A stretch of 64,000 nucleotides of DNA from Gillisia lutea (GTDB lineage: Bacteria; Bacteroidota; Bacteroidia; Flavobacteriales; Flavobacteriaceae). A program made the translations under genes and the position numbers. This document shows, piece by piece, positions 26,805-36,155 of the stretch. How positions within the stretch are numbered: position 1 is the first letter of the stretch; every line of letters begins with the position of its first letter. The notes under the pieces were generated by a model. That model saw nothing but the letters and a program-made list of their open reading frames with translations. It was not told where the DNA came from and did no database searches. The DNA is taken from contig NZ_JAKGTH010000006.1 in the NCBI RefSeq assembly GCF_021568705.1, forward strand, positions 372,001 through 436,000, in the 5' to 3' direction.

Positions 26805-27044
26805 ATGGAAGATCACTCTATCAATAATCTTGAAGCTCCTTTTCAAGGAACAGGAAATAAATATGAAACCTCTCTAAATTCCCACTTTTTAATTACTTTG
26901 AAGAATAGCATTCAAAGTAGCGAGCGTGATCTTCAAGATTTTGTATTAACCCAATTATTTCTGAACAAATTAGCTTCCTTATTCTCTCCGGAACAATATC
27001 GTGGCAACTACATAAAGAGAATTATAAAAAACCTATCCCGTTAA
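26805..27044 (+). CDS. 79-residue protein of unknown function in envelope operon
   Basis: The product is soluble and mostly helical, with no signal peptide. It includes NSHFLITLKNSIQSSERDLQ and a basic tail YRGNYIKRIIKNLSR. I do not recognise a family. Its stop lies three bases before the phosphoesterase ATG, so it is probably cotranscribed with the phosphoesterase and glycosyltransferase genes. The start is the first ATG; codon use is like that of its neighbours. Confidence 0.6.
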   Translation: MEDHSINNLEAPFQGTGNKYETSLNSHFLITLKNSIQSSERDLQDFVLTQLFLNKLASLFSPEQYRGNYIKRIIKNLSR

Positions 27045-27047
27045 AGT

Positions 27048-27896
27048 ATGGAAAAACGCAAAGTTGAAGTAGTAGTAATATCCGACGTTCATCTTGCCAC
27101 TTATGGTTGCCATGCAGCCGAGCTGCTTAGCTATCTTAAAAGTATTCAACCTCAAAAACTTATTTTAAACGGTGACATTATCGATATCTGGCAATTCAAT
27201 AAAAAGTACTGGCCAGAATCGCATATGCAAATAATAAAACACATCATGGGCTTGCTTGCCAAACAAGTGGAAGTAGTATATATAACCGGCAACCACGATG
27301 AAACACTTCGGAAATTCGTAGGCTTCAATATAGGCTCCCTTAAAATAGTGAACAAAGTAGTTTTGAATTTGGGTGGAAAGAAGACATGGATCTTTCATGG
27401 AGATGTTTTTGATGTTACTATGCAAAATTCAAAATGGCTTGCCAAGCTTGGAGCTCAGGGTTATGATGCTTTAATACTAATAAACAGGCTTTTCAATCAT
27501 ATTTCTGAAAAGATGGGAAGAGGAAAATTATCCTTATCTAAAAAAATAAAGAACAGCGTAAAGGGTGCAGTTAAATTCATCAACGATTTCGAACAGGTTG
27601 TGGCAGATATTGCCATTTCAAATGAATACGATTATGTAATATGCGGGCATATTCATCAACCCGTAATTAGAAAGATTACTAACAAAGAGGGGGAAGTCAC
27701 CTATTTGAATTCCGGAGACTGGGTCGAAAATCTAACGGCCTTGGAATATAATGAAGGCGAATGGAATATCTATAATTTTCAGGAAGATCAGCAAAGCTTA
27801 CTGGACATGAAGTTAGAACGTAAAAGAAAACCAGAATTGAGTACTACCGAACTTTTCGAGAATTTGGTTCGTGAATTTAATTTGATCAAAAATTAA
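27048..27896 (+). CDS. UDP-2,3-diacylglucosamine diphosphatase-like metallophosphoesterase
   Basis: The product is 282 residues. Metallophosphoesterase motifs are VVISDVHLATYGCHAAELL (D-x-H), LILNGDIIDIWQF (GDxxD), YITGNHDETLRKF (GNHD), WIFHGDVFDVTM (HGD) and VICGHIHQPVIRK (GHxH). The LpxH/LpxG-like family removes UMP from UDP-diacylglucosamine in lipid A synthesis, but many Bacteroidota paralogues of this size have unknown substrates. The C-terminal 40 residues are charged. It lies 24 bases before a glycosyltransferase gene, which supports a role in envelope lipid or glycan synthesis. Confidence 0.85.
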   Translation: MEKRKVEVVVISDVHLATYGCHAAELLSYLKSIQPQKLILNGDIIDIWQFNKKYWPESHMQIIKHIMGLLAKQVEVVYITGNHDETLRKFVGFNIGSLKIVNKVVLNLGGKKTWIFHGDVFDVTMQNSKWLAKLGAQGYDALILINRLFNHISEKMGRGKLSLSKKIKNSVKGAVKFINDFEQVVADIAISNEYDYVICGHIHQPVIRKITNKEGEVTYLNSGDWVENLTALEYNEGEWNIYNFQEDQQSLLDMKLERKRKPELSTTELFENLVREFNLIKN

Positions 27897-27920
27897 GAAA
27901 ATACTCACCCAAAAGAGGTC

Positions 27921-28973
27921 ATGAAAATACTATATGCTATTCAGGGAACGGGAAATGGTCATTTAAGCAGAGCTAGAGACATTATTCCTCTTTTAAGAAA
28001 AAAAGGAGATTTGGATATTTTAGTGAGCGGAACCCAGGCAGATATTTCACTTCCTTATACCATAAAATATAAGTATAGCGGAATGAGCTTCGTCTTTGGA
28101 AAAAAAGGAGGTGTCGATCTTAAAGCTACCTATATAAAGAACAATATTTCTCGTTTCATTAAAGAGATACGTAGTTTCCCTGTCGAGGACTACGATCTCA
28201 TCATCAACGATTTCGAACCTATCTCGGCCTGGGCGGCCTACTTAAAAGGTAAAAAGTGTATTTCTCTGAGTCATCAATGTGCGGTACTTTCAAAAAATGC
28301 CCCCCTTCCCGATACCAAAGATTGGCTAGGAGAATTAATTCTTAAAAATTACGCTCCTTCCCAATTGCAATACGGATTTCATTTTGCCACATTCAATAAA
28401 AACACCTATACCCCGGTAATACGGCAGGAGATCAGAAATATGGAAGTTAAAAATTATGCTCATTATACCGTATATCTCCCTTCATATTCTGATAAAAAGA
28501 TACTGAAGGTCCTTCATTCTTTTGAAGAAATTCGATGGCATGTGTTCTCCAAACACACCAAGGGAAATGCAATTATTAAAAACGTGTCCTTGCGTCCCAT
28601 TTCTAATAGAAGTTTTATAAAAAGTATGGCCACCAGTGAAGGAGTGCTCTGTGGTGCCGGATTTGAAACTCCTGCAGAAGCTCTTTTTTTAAAGAAAAAG
28701 CTCCTGGTGATTCCTATGAAAAATCAATATGAACAGCATTGTAATGCTGCTGCATTAAAGGCTATTGGAGTTCCTATTTTGAAAAAATTTAAACTAAAGC
28801 AGCGTAATTATATAGAAAAATGGCTTGTTAGCGATAAAATAGTGGAAGTAGCATTTCCAGATATAACTTCAGATATTATAGATATGCTAATACAAGACCA
28901 TCTAGACGCTCTGGCACCAAAACCTTCCCTGGAGCAACATTGTGTTACCCACAGTATAAAACCACTTAATTAA
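27921..28973 (+). CDS. MJ1255/VC2487-family glycosyltransferase
   Basis: The product is 350 residues of the GT-B fold. The N-terminus MKILYAIQGTGNGHLSRARD has the nucleotide-sugar-transferase Gly-rich loop. The acceptor half ends with NDFEPISAWAAYLKGKKCIS. The donor site is GVLCGAGFETPAEALFLKKK with IPMKNQYEQHCNAAAL near 245-280, as in MurG/UGT-like enzymes. No membrane segment is present, so it is probably peripheral on the cytoplasmic face. Substrates are unknown; the phosphoesterase before it and the GH1 gene after it suggest glycolipid or polysaccharide work. Confidence 0.82.
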   Translation: MKILYAIQGTGNGHLSRARDIIPLLRKKGDLDILVSGTQADISLPYTIKYKYSGMSFVFGKKGGVDLKATYIKNNISRFIKEIRSFPVEDYDLIINDFEPISAWAAYLKGKKCISLSHQCAVLSKNAPLPDTKDWLGELILKNYAPSQLQYGFHFATFNKNTYTPVIRQEIRNMEVKNYAHYTVYLPSYSDKKILKVLHSFEEIRWHVFSKHTKGNAIIKNVSLRPISNRSFIKSMATSEGVLCGAGFETPAEALFLKKKLLVIPMKNQYEQHCNAAALKAIGVPILKKFKLKQRNYIEKWLVSDKIVEVAFPDITSDIIDMLIQDHLDALAPKPSLEQHCVTHSIKPLN

Positions 28974-29003
28974 TACTATTTCCAATAACCCTTATAATAG
29001 TAC

Positions 29004-30374
29004 ATGTCCCAACTTTTTACCGGCTCTCAGGAACAATCTAAAATTTTCACAAAATCTGACTTTGGCACTAATTTCAAGTGGGGTGTATCAACCTCGGCAT
29101 ATCAGACCGAAGGGAGCCATCTCTCTTATGGTAAAGGAGCTTCTATCTGGGATGCTTTTGCAAATAAAAAAGGTACGATTTATAAAGGTCAGACCGGGGA
29201 GATTGCCTGTGATTTCTATCAACGATTTGAAACCGATCTAGAGCTAATGCATAATTTGAACATTCCAAATTTCAGATTTTCGCTCTCCTGGCCCCGTTTA
29301 ATCCCTAAGGGAACAGGCACTCGAAATTTGCTAGGAATAGATTTTTATAACCGTCTTATTGATAAATGTCTGAAGTTAGACATAGAACCCTGGGTTACTT
29401 TATACCACTGGGATTTACCTAACGAACTGGAAAAGAAAGGGGGCTGGACAAACCGGGATATAATAGATTGGTTTCGGGAATATGCCGACCTGTGTTCCAG
29501 AAAATTTGGCGACAGAGTATCTAATTGGATGATACTAAATGAACCATTGGTTTTTGTAGGAGCTGGCCATTTTTTAGGGGTGCATGCCCCGGGAAGGCGA
29601 GGAATGAAAAATTTCTTACCAGCAATGCATCACGCAGCAATTTGTCAGGCGGAAGGAGCGAGGATCATTAAAAATAATAGACCAAAAGTAAAGGTGGGCA
29701 CCACTTTTTCCTGTTCACATATAGAAGCTTTTTCCAATCGTGAAAAAGATGTATTGGCGGCTAAAAGAGTTGATGCTCTTGTGAACAGGCTCTTTTTAGA
29801 AGCTTCCTTAGGATTTTCATACCCTATAAAAGAACTACCTTTTTTAAAACGCGTGGAAAAATATTGGCAGCCGGAAGATGATAAACTTCTTTCATATGAT
29901 TTTGACTTTATAGGACTTCAAAATTATACGCGAGAAATTGTTAAACACTCATATTTTGTTCCTTATATAAAAGCCACTAATGTAAAAGCTGTCAAAAGAA
30001 AAGTACCTACAACCCAAATGAAATGGGAAGTCTACCCAGATTCGTTATATTATATGCTGAAAAAGTTTGATGCATATTCAGGAGTTAAGAATATTTCCGT
30101 AACAGAAAATGGAGCAGCCTTCAACGATATTTTGAAAAATGGTGAGATTAACGATTTTGAAAGAACCACTTACATACAACAGTATTTGCAAGCTCTGTTG
30201 AAAGCAAAAAATGAAGGAGTAAACGTAAATGGCTATTTTATATGGAGTTTTACCGATAATTTTGAATGGGCCGAAGGTTTTCATCCTCGTTTTGGTCTGG
30301 TCTATATTAATTTTAAAACCCAGGAGAGAATAGTGAAAGCCTCGGGAAAATGGTATAAAGAATTTCTAAGCTAA
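29004..30374 (+). CDS. GH1 family beta-glucosidase
   Basis: The product is 456 residues, the usual GH1 length, with no signal peptide, so it is cytoplasmic. Signatures are FKWGVSTSAYQTEGS near 25, FRFSLSWPRLIPKG near 92, WVTLYHWDLPNELEKKGGW, the acid/base Glu in MILNEPLVF near 179, the nucleophile Glu in SVTENGAAF near 367, and GYFIWSFTDNFEWAEGFHPR for the aglycone/glucose pocket. It hydrolyses beta-glucosides or related disaccharides. It follows the glycosyltransferase gene by 30 bases and probably ends that operon. Confidence 0.93.
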   Translation: MSQLFTGSQEQSKIFTKSDFGTNFKWGVSTSAYQTEGSHLSYGKGASIWDAFANKKGTIYKGQTGEIACDFYQRFETDLELMHNLNIPNFRFSLSWPRLIPKGTGTRNLLGIDFYNRLIDKCLKLDIEPWVTLYHWDLPNELEKKGGWTNRDIIDWFREYADLCSRKFGDRVSNWMILNEPLVFVGAGHFLGVHAPGRRGMKNFLPAMHHAAICQAEGARIIKNNRPKVKVGTTFSCSHIEAFSNREKDVLAAKRVDALVNRLFLEASLGFSYPIKELPFLKRVEKYWQPEDDKLLSYDFDFIGLQNYTREIVKHSYFVPYIKATNVKAVKRKVPTTQMKWEVYPDSLYYMLKKFDAYSGVKNISVTENGAAFNDILKNGEINDFERTTYIQQYLQALLKAKNEGVNVNGYFIWSFTDNFEWAEGFHPRFGLVYINFKTQERIVKASGKWYKEFLS

Positions 30375-30900
30375 ATCAATTGAAAAGTGTCAGCTTCCTC
30401 AAAATTGCACTTCCCTACAAGTACGCTCTCTTAGTCACCGACACTTATTTATAATCTCTTATAACTACACTTCAAAAATAAGAACCTCAACAAGTCTGCT
30501 TAAGGGTTTTCCGTAATTGGAATTTTGAAGGATATTAAATCTGGAAGTATTAAATTCCTTTTTTCATGTGCCGTCATCCATACTTTTTATAACCGCCCTA
30601 TTTACTCTCAAGAGGATTATTTTTATTGACCATTTCAAGAAAATAAGTCATACTGTCTGCTTATTCCCCGAGGAAAAAAATAGCTCAATTTAAAACATCA
30701 ATACTACTACTTTTTTTAAACATACTAACGTTATAGGCTACAATATTGATCGTTTCTAAACACACAGAATGTAGTAATCTAGACGTCTAAAATATAACCG
30801 ACTGAAAATAATACTTTTAACAAAACTTTACTTTTTGTAGACAGCATTAAAAAACAAATACTCATTAACTTGGTAATTAAATTTGATAAATTATAATCCT
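30375..30900. other. 526-bp gene-free region
   Basis: No frame of useful length, no hairpin with a T tract and no repeat is apparent. The last 70 bases before the metallo-hydrolase gene contain AT-rich sequence with a loose promoter match (TACTTTTTG, one base too long for TAnnTTTG). I see nothing else here. Confidence 0.5.
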
Positions 30901-31698
30901 ATGAAAAAAAGCTTAATATTAATGTTTGTTTTTATTGGCCTAATTAGCTGTAAAAATGATCAAAAGAAGGAAGAAGAAACAAATCTGACCACGCAAAACA
31001 GTATTGATTCTCAAGTAGAAAAGAAGAGTGATTCTTTAGTTGTAATACCTGTTTCTCATGCTTCTTTTGCCATACAACTAAACGGAAAAACGATCTATTT
31101 CGACCCTGTGGGAGGAGCCGCAGCTTATTCCGACTTACCAGAAGCCGACCTAATTGTAATTACCGATATACATGGAGACCACATGGATTCTGCCACGTTA
31201 GACTCTATAGCGCCGGGAACAACCATCGTCGCGCCAAAAGCAGTTAAAGACAAGCTGCCTTCCAACCTACAGGGAGTTACTCAGGCTATGAGCAATGGCG
31301 ATATCAATACATATTTTGATATTCAAATTGAAGCCATTCCTATGTATAACTTAAGGGAGGAAGCTAAAGAAATGCATACCAAGGGAAGAGGAAACGGCTA
31401 CGTTTTAAGTTATAAAGGAAAACGTATCTATGTTTCTGGAGACACCGAAGATATTCCGGAAATGCGATCTCTTAAAGATATAGATATTGCCTTTGTTTGC
31501 ATGAACCTACCCTATACTATGCCGGTAGAGTCGGCTATAGATGCGGTATTAGACTTCAAGCCTAAAAAAGTATATCCTTATCACTATAGAGGAAAAGATG
31601 GGTATAGCGATGTAGCTAAATTTAAGACCGAGGTTGAAAAAGCCAATTCTAATATAGAAGTTGAGCTTTTGAACTGGTACCCTGAAAAAGCAGAATAA
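30901..31698 (+). CDS. MBL-fold metallo-hydrolase lipoprotein (UlaG-like)
   Basis: The start is ATG 30901, giving MKKSLILMFVFIGLISC with the lipobox Cys17, then KNDQKKEEE; a TTG 18 bases earlier would only add a non-signal extension. The metallo-beta-lactamase fold shows PVSHASFAIQLNGKTIYFDP, the metal motif TDIHGDHMDS (D-x-H-x-D-H), GNGYVLSYKGKRIYVSGDTE and VYPYHYRGKDGYSD. This resembles the UlaG-like branch. The substrate is unknown. It is exported to the periplasm as a lipoprotein, which is unusual for cytosolic UlaG lactonases but common for Bacteroidota paralogues. Confidence 0.87.
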   Translation: MKKSLILMFVFIGLISCKNDQKKEEETNLTTQNSIDSQVEKKSDSLVVIPVSHASFAIQLNGKTIYFDPVGGAAAYSDLPEADLIVITDIHGDHMDSATLDSIAPGTTIVAPKAVKDKLPSNLQGVTQAMSNGDINTYFDIQIEAIPMYNLREEAKEMHTKGRGNGYVLSYKGKRIYVSGDTEDIPEMRSLKDIDIAFVCMNLPYTMPVESAIDAVLDFKPKKVYPYHYRGKDGYSDVAKFKTEVEKANSNIEVELLNWYPEKAE

Positions 31699-31717
31699 CA
31701 TTACAATTTTAGTTATT

Positions 31718-31748
31718 AAAAGTTTCCTTAACTTGGAAGCTTTTTTAT
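31718..31748 (+). terminator. terminator after metallo-hydrolase
   Basis: AAAAGTTTCC (31718-31727) pairs with GGAAGCTTTT (31735-31744) with one mismatch, followed by T-rich sequence, 20 bases after the stop. Confidence 0.75.
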
Positions 31749-31821
31749 TTCATGACATTTTTAATGCTTAAGCTATATCCCAAGAAATGTATATTTGAAA
31801 TGTACTTGCAACTATAGCTTT

Positions 31822-32421
31822 ATGATACACCTGGATTTTGAAAAAGATTACATTTTAGAAAATGATCGGGTAAGACTCCGTCCCCTTGTTTTGGATGATA
31901 TAGAGATACTTACCAATTTTTCAATAAACGAACCTGAATTATGGAAGTATTCATTGTTACCGGCAAATGGCATTGAGAATTTACAGATCTATATAAAAGC
32001 AGCTTTGGAAGCACGGGCCTCAAAGACCGCCTATCCATTCATAGTATTCGATAAAGCAACCAGGCAATATGCTGGCAGCACCAGATTTTACGACATACAG
32101 CAGCATCACCAGACCACACAGTTAGGTTTTACGTGGTATGGGAAAAAATTTCAGGGTGCCGGCCTTAATAAGAATTGCAAGTTCCTCTTACTTCAATTTG
32201 CCTTTGAAGAAATGAAGGCGTTTCGGGTTGAATTTAGAGCAGATAACACCAATAAGCGGAGTATTGCCGCCATGAAAAGCATAGGCTGTAAAGAGGAAGG
32301 TGTACTTCGGGATAATTGCGCCAGCCCAACCGGTAGAAGAGATAGTATCGTTCTCAGCATTTTAAAAGATGAATGGTTTGAATACGTGAAAACCGAGTTG
32401 ATGAATAAGATTGTTATATAA
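31822..32421 (+). CDS. GNAT-family N-acetyltransferase (RimJ/RimL type)
   Basis: The start is best placed at ATG 31822 (MIHLDFEKDYILENDRVRLR); a TTG frame nine codons earlier has no family similarity. The 199-residue product has the RimJ/RimL pattern: RLRPLVLDDIEILTNF, QYAGSTRFYDIQ, LGFTWYGKKFQGAGLNKNCK (acetyl-CoA loop Q-x-x-G-x-x), RVEFRADNTNKRSIAAMKSI and GVLRDNCASPTGRRDSIVLS. It acetylates an amine of a protein or small molecule; the target is not predictable. The gene stands alone. Confidence 0.9.
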   Translation: MIHLDFEKDYILENDRVRLRPLVLDDIEILTNFSINEPELWKYSLLPANGIENLQIYIKAALEARASKTAYPFIVFDKATRQYAGSTRFYDIQQHHQTTQLGFTWYGKKFQGAGLNKNCKFLLLQFAFEEMKAFRVEFRADNTNKRSIAAMKSIGCKEEGVLRDNCASPTGRRDSIVLSILKDEWFEYVKTELMNKIVI

Positions 32422-32528
32422 AGTCCTATAGACTTTTAAGGATAAAGATTTACTCCACATATTGGGTAGTAGGCCTTTTTGTAATTTTAGGAATATATCG
32501 TACTTTCGAGGTTTATCACACCACATTT

Positions 32529-33116
32529 ATGTCGCAATTTTGGTTATACTATAAACTAGGCCTGGAACATGTACTAGACTGGCTGGCTTATGATCATATT
32601 TTATTTTTAATTGCTCTGGTAGTCTCCTACTCCTTTTCAAGTTGGAAACGTGTACTTTGGCTAGTAACCATTTTCACAATAGGCCATACTTTAGCACTAT
32701 TCTTATCGGTTTATCAAATCGTTATCGTTAAAAGTAAATGGGTAGAACTACTTATTCCGGTTACCATTTTAATTACGGCCCTATTCAACATATTAACCGC
32801 CAAAAGGAAGGAACATCATAAGAACATAGCCATTCTGTATTTTACAACGGCATTTTTTGGAATTATTCATGGGTTAGGGTTTTCCACCTATTTCAAGATG
32901 ATCGCGGCTAACAGTTCAGCTAAATTTTTTCCGCTATTAGAATTCGCATTGGGAATAGAGTCTGCTCAAATAATAATTGTGTTATCTGTGCTCATTTTAG
33001 CTTTCATATGTCAGGAAATCTTTAAAATCTCCAGAAGAGATTGGATATTGGTTGTATCGGCTATCGTAATTGGAGTTATTCTCCCTATCCTTAGAGATAA
33101 TTTTCTTGCTCTTTGA
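32529..33116 (+). CDS. HupE/UreJ-like membrane protein
   Basis: The product is 195 residues and almost entirely membrane helices (six or seven). Motifs include LEHVLDWLAYDHILFLIALV and FTIGHTLALFLSVYQIV with conserved His and Asp in helices, and FFGIIHGLGFSTYFKM. The HupE/UreJ family is linked to nickel or cobalt transport, and in Bacteroidota this form is often next to no metalloenzyme genes, as here. Metal transport is therefore tentative. The gene is flanked by unrelated genes. Confidence 0.85.
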   Translation: MSQFWLYYKLGLEHVLDWLAYDHILFLIALVVSYSFSSWKRVLWLVTIFTIGHTLALFLSVYQIVIVKSKWVELLIPVTILITALFNILTAKRKEHHKNIAILYFTTAFFGIIHGLGFSTYFKMIAANSSAKFFPLLEFALGIESAQIIIVLSVLILAFICQEIFKISRRDWILVVSAIVIGVILPILRDNFLAL

Positions 33117-33221
33117 TGTGAATATTTATTCAAAAAAATCATATCCTAATTGCAATATTATTGAATGTCAAATATTTATAAATTCACCATCTTCTCATAA
33201 TCGTTAATCAAATTAGCATCT

Positions 33222-33653
33222 ATGCCTAAAGAAAAGCAACTTAAATATGATAAGGCCTATCTTAGAATTGCACGAGAATGGGGAAACCTGTCACACTGTA
33301 AAAGGAAAAAAGTTGGTGCGCTTATTGTGAAAGATAGAATGATAATTTCCGACGGATATAATGGTACCCCCACGGGATTTGAAAATTGCTGTGAAGATGA
33401 AGAAGGATACACCAAATGGTATGTGCTTCACGCAGAAGCCAATGCCATATTAAAAGTTGCTTCCTCAACCCAATCTTGCAAAGGAGCCACGCTTTACATT
33501 ACCATGTCGCCCTGCAAGGAATGTAGCAAACTAATACATCAGGCAGGAATTACGAAGGTTGTATACTATATGGATTACAAAGATAATTCCGGACTGGATT
33601 TCCTACGAAAAGCAGGAATAGAACTATATCAAGTAACAGAACTGGACAATTGA
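33222..33653 (+). CDS. deoxycytidylate (dCMP) deaminase
   Basis: The product is 143 residues. Zinc-site motifs are YVLHAEANAILKV near 70 (His and catalytic Glu) and MSPCKECSKLIHQAG near 100 (two Cys). The N-terminal NLSHCKRKKVGALIVKDRMI and SDGYNGTPTGFENC are typical of ComEB-type dCMP deaminases, which make dUMP for dTMP synthesis. The stop overlaps the TTG start of the S41 protease gene, so the pair is translationally coupled. That pairing is recurrent in Flavobacteriaceae. Confidence 0.93.
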   Translation: MPKEKQLKYDKAYLRIAREWGNLSHCKRKKVGALIVKDRMIISDGYNGTPTGFENCCEDEEGYTKWYVLHAEANAILKVASSTQSCKGATLYITMSPCKECSKLIHQAGITKVVYYMDYKDNSGLDFLRKAGIELYQVTELDN

Positions 33654-35236
33654 AAAACAAATCGAAAATATATCTCCCTTTATTGCTCGGACTGGCTTGC
33701 GCCGCAGGAATTCTGTTAGGTGCGAAGTTAGACTTTTCCAGTACTCAAGGGCTACTCTCCTCTAACCCCAAAAAGGAAAAACTAAGTCGGTTAATCGACT
33801 ATATTGATTACGAATATGTAGATGATGTGAATACCGATAGCATCGTAGATGTTACCGTAAATCGAATTCTGGAAAACTTAGATCCACATTCCGTTTATAT
33901 CCCTCAGCAAGAATATGCTACTGTTACTGAAAATATGCAGGGAGATTTTGTGGGTATAGGTGTTAGTTTTTATAACGTTAATGATACTGTTGTAGTAATT
34001 CAGGCATTAGAAGGTGGTCCCAGTGAAAAATTAGGAATTAAAGGAGGAGACAGAATTTTATATGCGAACGATGAGCAGTTATTCAATAAAAACATAAGTA
34101 ACGACTCTCTTATTTCTCAGCTTAAAGGAAAAGAAGATTCAAAAGTTCATTTAAAAGTATTCAGAAAAGGAGTAAAGAACCTGCTTAATTTTAATGTAAC
34201 CAGGGCAAAAGTGCCTCTTAAAAGTGTAGATGCCTCCTACATGTTATCTAAGAATTTGGGATATGTAAAAATAAATCGATTTTCCGAGACCACTTTTCAG
34301 GAATTCAAAAAAGCACTAAACAAGCTGAAAAAAGAAGGAGCTAAAGAGATTGCTATCGACTTAAGGGACAATCCCGGGGGATACCTTTCCGAAGCCATCA
34401 GTATAGTAGATGAGTTTTTAAAAGACGGGCAACTAATATTATTTACCAAAAATAAAAAAGGAGATATCGAAGAAACCTATTCTAACAGAAAAGGTTCTTT
34501 TGAAGACAGCAAACTATACGTTCTTATAAATGAGAACTCTGCCTCTGCAAGTGAGATTGTAGCAGGTGCGTTTCAGGATAATGACCGAGGGACAATTATT
34601 GGGAGAAGGTCCTACGGAAAAGGTTTGGTACAAAGAGAAATGGGATTGGGAGATGGTAGTGCTGTTAGACTTACAATTGCCCGATACTATACACCTACAG
34701 GCCGATCCATCCAAAAGTCTTACGAAATGGGCAATGAAGCCTATTTTAATGATTATGTGCGAAGGTACAAGAATGGAGAACTAGTACATGCCGATAGTAT
34801 TCATGTAGCTGATTCCTTAAAATACACTACTCCCGGCGGAAAGATCGTATACGGCGGTGGAGGTATTATTCCAGACATCTTTGTTCCCAAGGATACCAAT
34901 ATGGAAAAGGAGAACCTCACTTATATGCTAAAGAGTGGTATTTTCAACCCATTTATCTTTCAGCAACTGGAAAAGGACAGAGCTTTCTACAATGCTTTAG
35001 CATGGGAAGAATTTCAAAAAGAAAAAATTATAACCGATCAGGTTGTCACCGAATTTCTAAGCTTTTTAAGCTCTCAAAATTACCCGGTAAAAATGACTGA
35101 ATATAAGCCGCTTTTAAAAAAATATTTAAAAGCAGTAATGGCACAACAGCTTTTTGGAAATAATGAATTTCAACGAATAATTAATGAAGATGACCGAATT
35201 ATTAAGAAAGTAATTGAATTATCTTCAGATAACTAG
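33650..35236 (+). CDS. S41 family C-terminal processing protease
   Basis: The product is 528 residues and starts at TTG 33650, overlapping the previous stop (TTGA). An N-terminal signal-anchor (IYLPLLLGLACAAGILLG) is followed by a helical N-domain, a PDZ domain (FVGIGVSFYNVNDTVVVIQA, then GPSEKLGIKGGDRILYAN) at about 95-185, and the S41 catalytic core with DLRDNPGGYLSEAISIV, the nucleophile Ser in NENSASASEIVAGAFQDND near 300 and the Lys in RRSYGKGLVQREMGL near 322. It is periplasmic and cleaves C-termini of envelope proteins (CtpA/Prc type). A C-terminal helical extension of about 130 residues follows. Confidence 0.93.
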   Translation: MKNKSKIYLPLLLGLACAAGILLGAKLDFSSTQGLLSSNPKKEKLSRLIDYIDYEYVDDVNTDSIVDVTVNRILENLDPHSVYIPQQEYATVTENMQGDFVGIGVSFYNVNDTVVVIQALEGGPSEKLGIKGGDRILYANDEQLFNKNISNDSLISQLKGKEDSKVHLKVFRKGVKNLLNFNVTRAKVPLKSVDASYMLSKNLGYVKINRFSETTFQEFKKALNKLKKEGAKEIAIDLRDNPGGYLSEAISIVDEFLKDGQLILFTKNKKGDIEETYSNRKGSFEDSKLYVLINENSASASEIVAGAFQDNDRGTIIGRRSYGKGLVQREMGLGDGSAVRLTIARYYTPTGRSIQKSYEMGNEAYFNDYVRRYKNGELVHADSIHVADSLKYTTPGGKIVYGGGGIIPDIFVPKDTNMEKENLTYMLKSGIFNPFIFQQLEKDRAFYNALAWEEFQKEKIITDQVVTEFLSFLSSQNYPVKMTEYKPLLKKYLKAVMAQQLFGNNEFQRIINEDDRIIKKVIELSSDN

Positions 35237-35249
35237 TATATTCGTCATT

Positions 35250-35555
35250 ATGGATTCTTATAACGACTATACCGCCATATTCCTATTGCTCTCACCTCTT
35301 TTTTTTTATATAGTAGCGGTTAGTTTCAGACTTTTAGATAATAGTGCACTGCTGTTTCTTCAAAAAGAAATCCTTGTAGATTCCTCTAATGTTTCACTAA
35401 GAGCCATTAAAGAGCAAATAATCTCCTCAGCCGATTTCAAGTTTAAAAAACAACTAAAAAGAGCACTTCTTTTTAGAAAACTACATCGCGTCTTTATTAT
35501 TTTAATGCTGTCTTCATTACCTATTACAATAACAACCTATTTTTTGCTATTCTAA
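35250..35555 (+). CDS. two-helix membrane protein of unknown function
   Basis: The start at ATG 35250 (MDSYNDYTAIFLLLSPLFFY) gives 101 residues with helices at about 8-28 and 78-100 and a charged middle. A TTG frame starting inside the protease gene is less likely. It lies 13 bases after the protease stop and is probably cotranscribed. Its 3' end overlaps the convergent FAD-protein gene by 9 bases. No family is recognised. Confidence 0.6.
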   Translation: MDSYNDYTAIFLLLSPLFFYIVAVSFRLLDNSALLFLQKEILVDSSNVSLRAIKEQIISSADFKFKKQLKRALLFRKLHRVFIILMLSSLPITITTYFLLF

Positions 35556-36155
35556 CTTATCATGAACCTGTGTTGGTAAGTTATCATTCCAAATACTGAG
35601 TATATCCAGGGCAACATTTGCACCGCTTCCGCTGGCAATTGCAAACTGACTTCTATGTCCGGCTAAGGTACCGGCAACATATAGATTTTCTACAATAAGA
35701 TGATTCTCATTCTTTAGTTGTATTCTGTTCTTAGAAGCAAGGGCTCTTTGATGAGGCATAATATAAGGTTCCAAGCCTTTAATAGATAATAAATCGGTAT
35801 AACCAACGGCCACTACAACCACTGCAGCTGTATAGAAATTCTTGTTTGTTTTTACTAAAAAACCGGTTTCTGCCGGCAGAATTGACAACACTTTTTCCTT
35901 AGCCATTTGCATCACCTCAGGGTATAATTGTTGCAAGTGCAAGGGTCCCTGAGAAAGAATATCCTTCCCTTTTGTACCGGGAGCCAATCCCAATACATTA
36001 TTAAAAACTGCGTTTTGCAGATGAGAAGTTTTCTGATGTAATATAATTCCTACCCTCTTATTTTTCGCGTAGGATTTTTCTGAAGCCGATCCAAGAATAT
36101 AGGCGCAAGACATTCCCGCAGCACCCCCACCAACAATTAATACATCAAAATCCAT
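35547..36155 (-). CDS. short thioredoxin-reductase-like FAD-binding protein
   Basis: The product is 202 residues. The FAD Rossmann motif is FDVLIVGGGAAGMSCAYILG at the N-terminus, and the second FAD motif NLYVAGTLAGHRSQFAIASG is near 165-185. Thioredoxin reductases are about 310 residues with an inserted NADPH domain carrying a CxxC pair; here the insert is missing and no CxxC is present. It resembles the stand-alone FAD half seen in Bacteroidota. It may accept electrons from a partner or be a flavin-dependent sensor. It is third in an operon with MarC and a small membrane protein (TAATG overlap with the latter). Confidence 0.82.
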   Translation of the reverse strand: MDFDVLIVGGGAAGMSCAYILGSASEKSYAKNKRVGIILHQKTSHLQNAVFNNVLGLAPGTKGKDILSQGPLHLQQLYPEVMQMAKEKVLSILPAETGFLVKTNKNFYTAAVVVVAVGYTDLLSIKGLEPYIMPHQRALASKNRIQLKNENHLIVENLYVAGTLAGHRSQFAIASGSGANVALDILSIWNDNLPTQVHDKLE

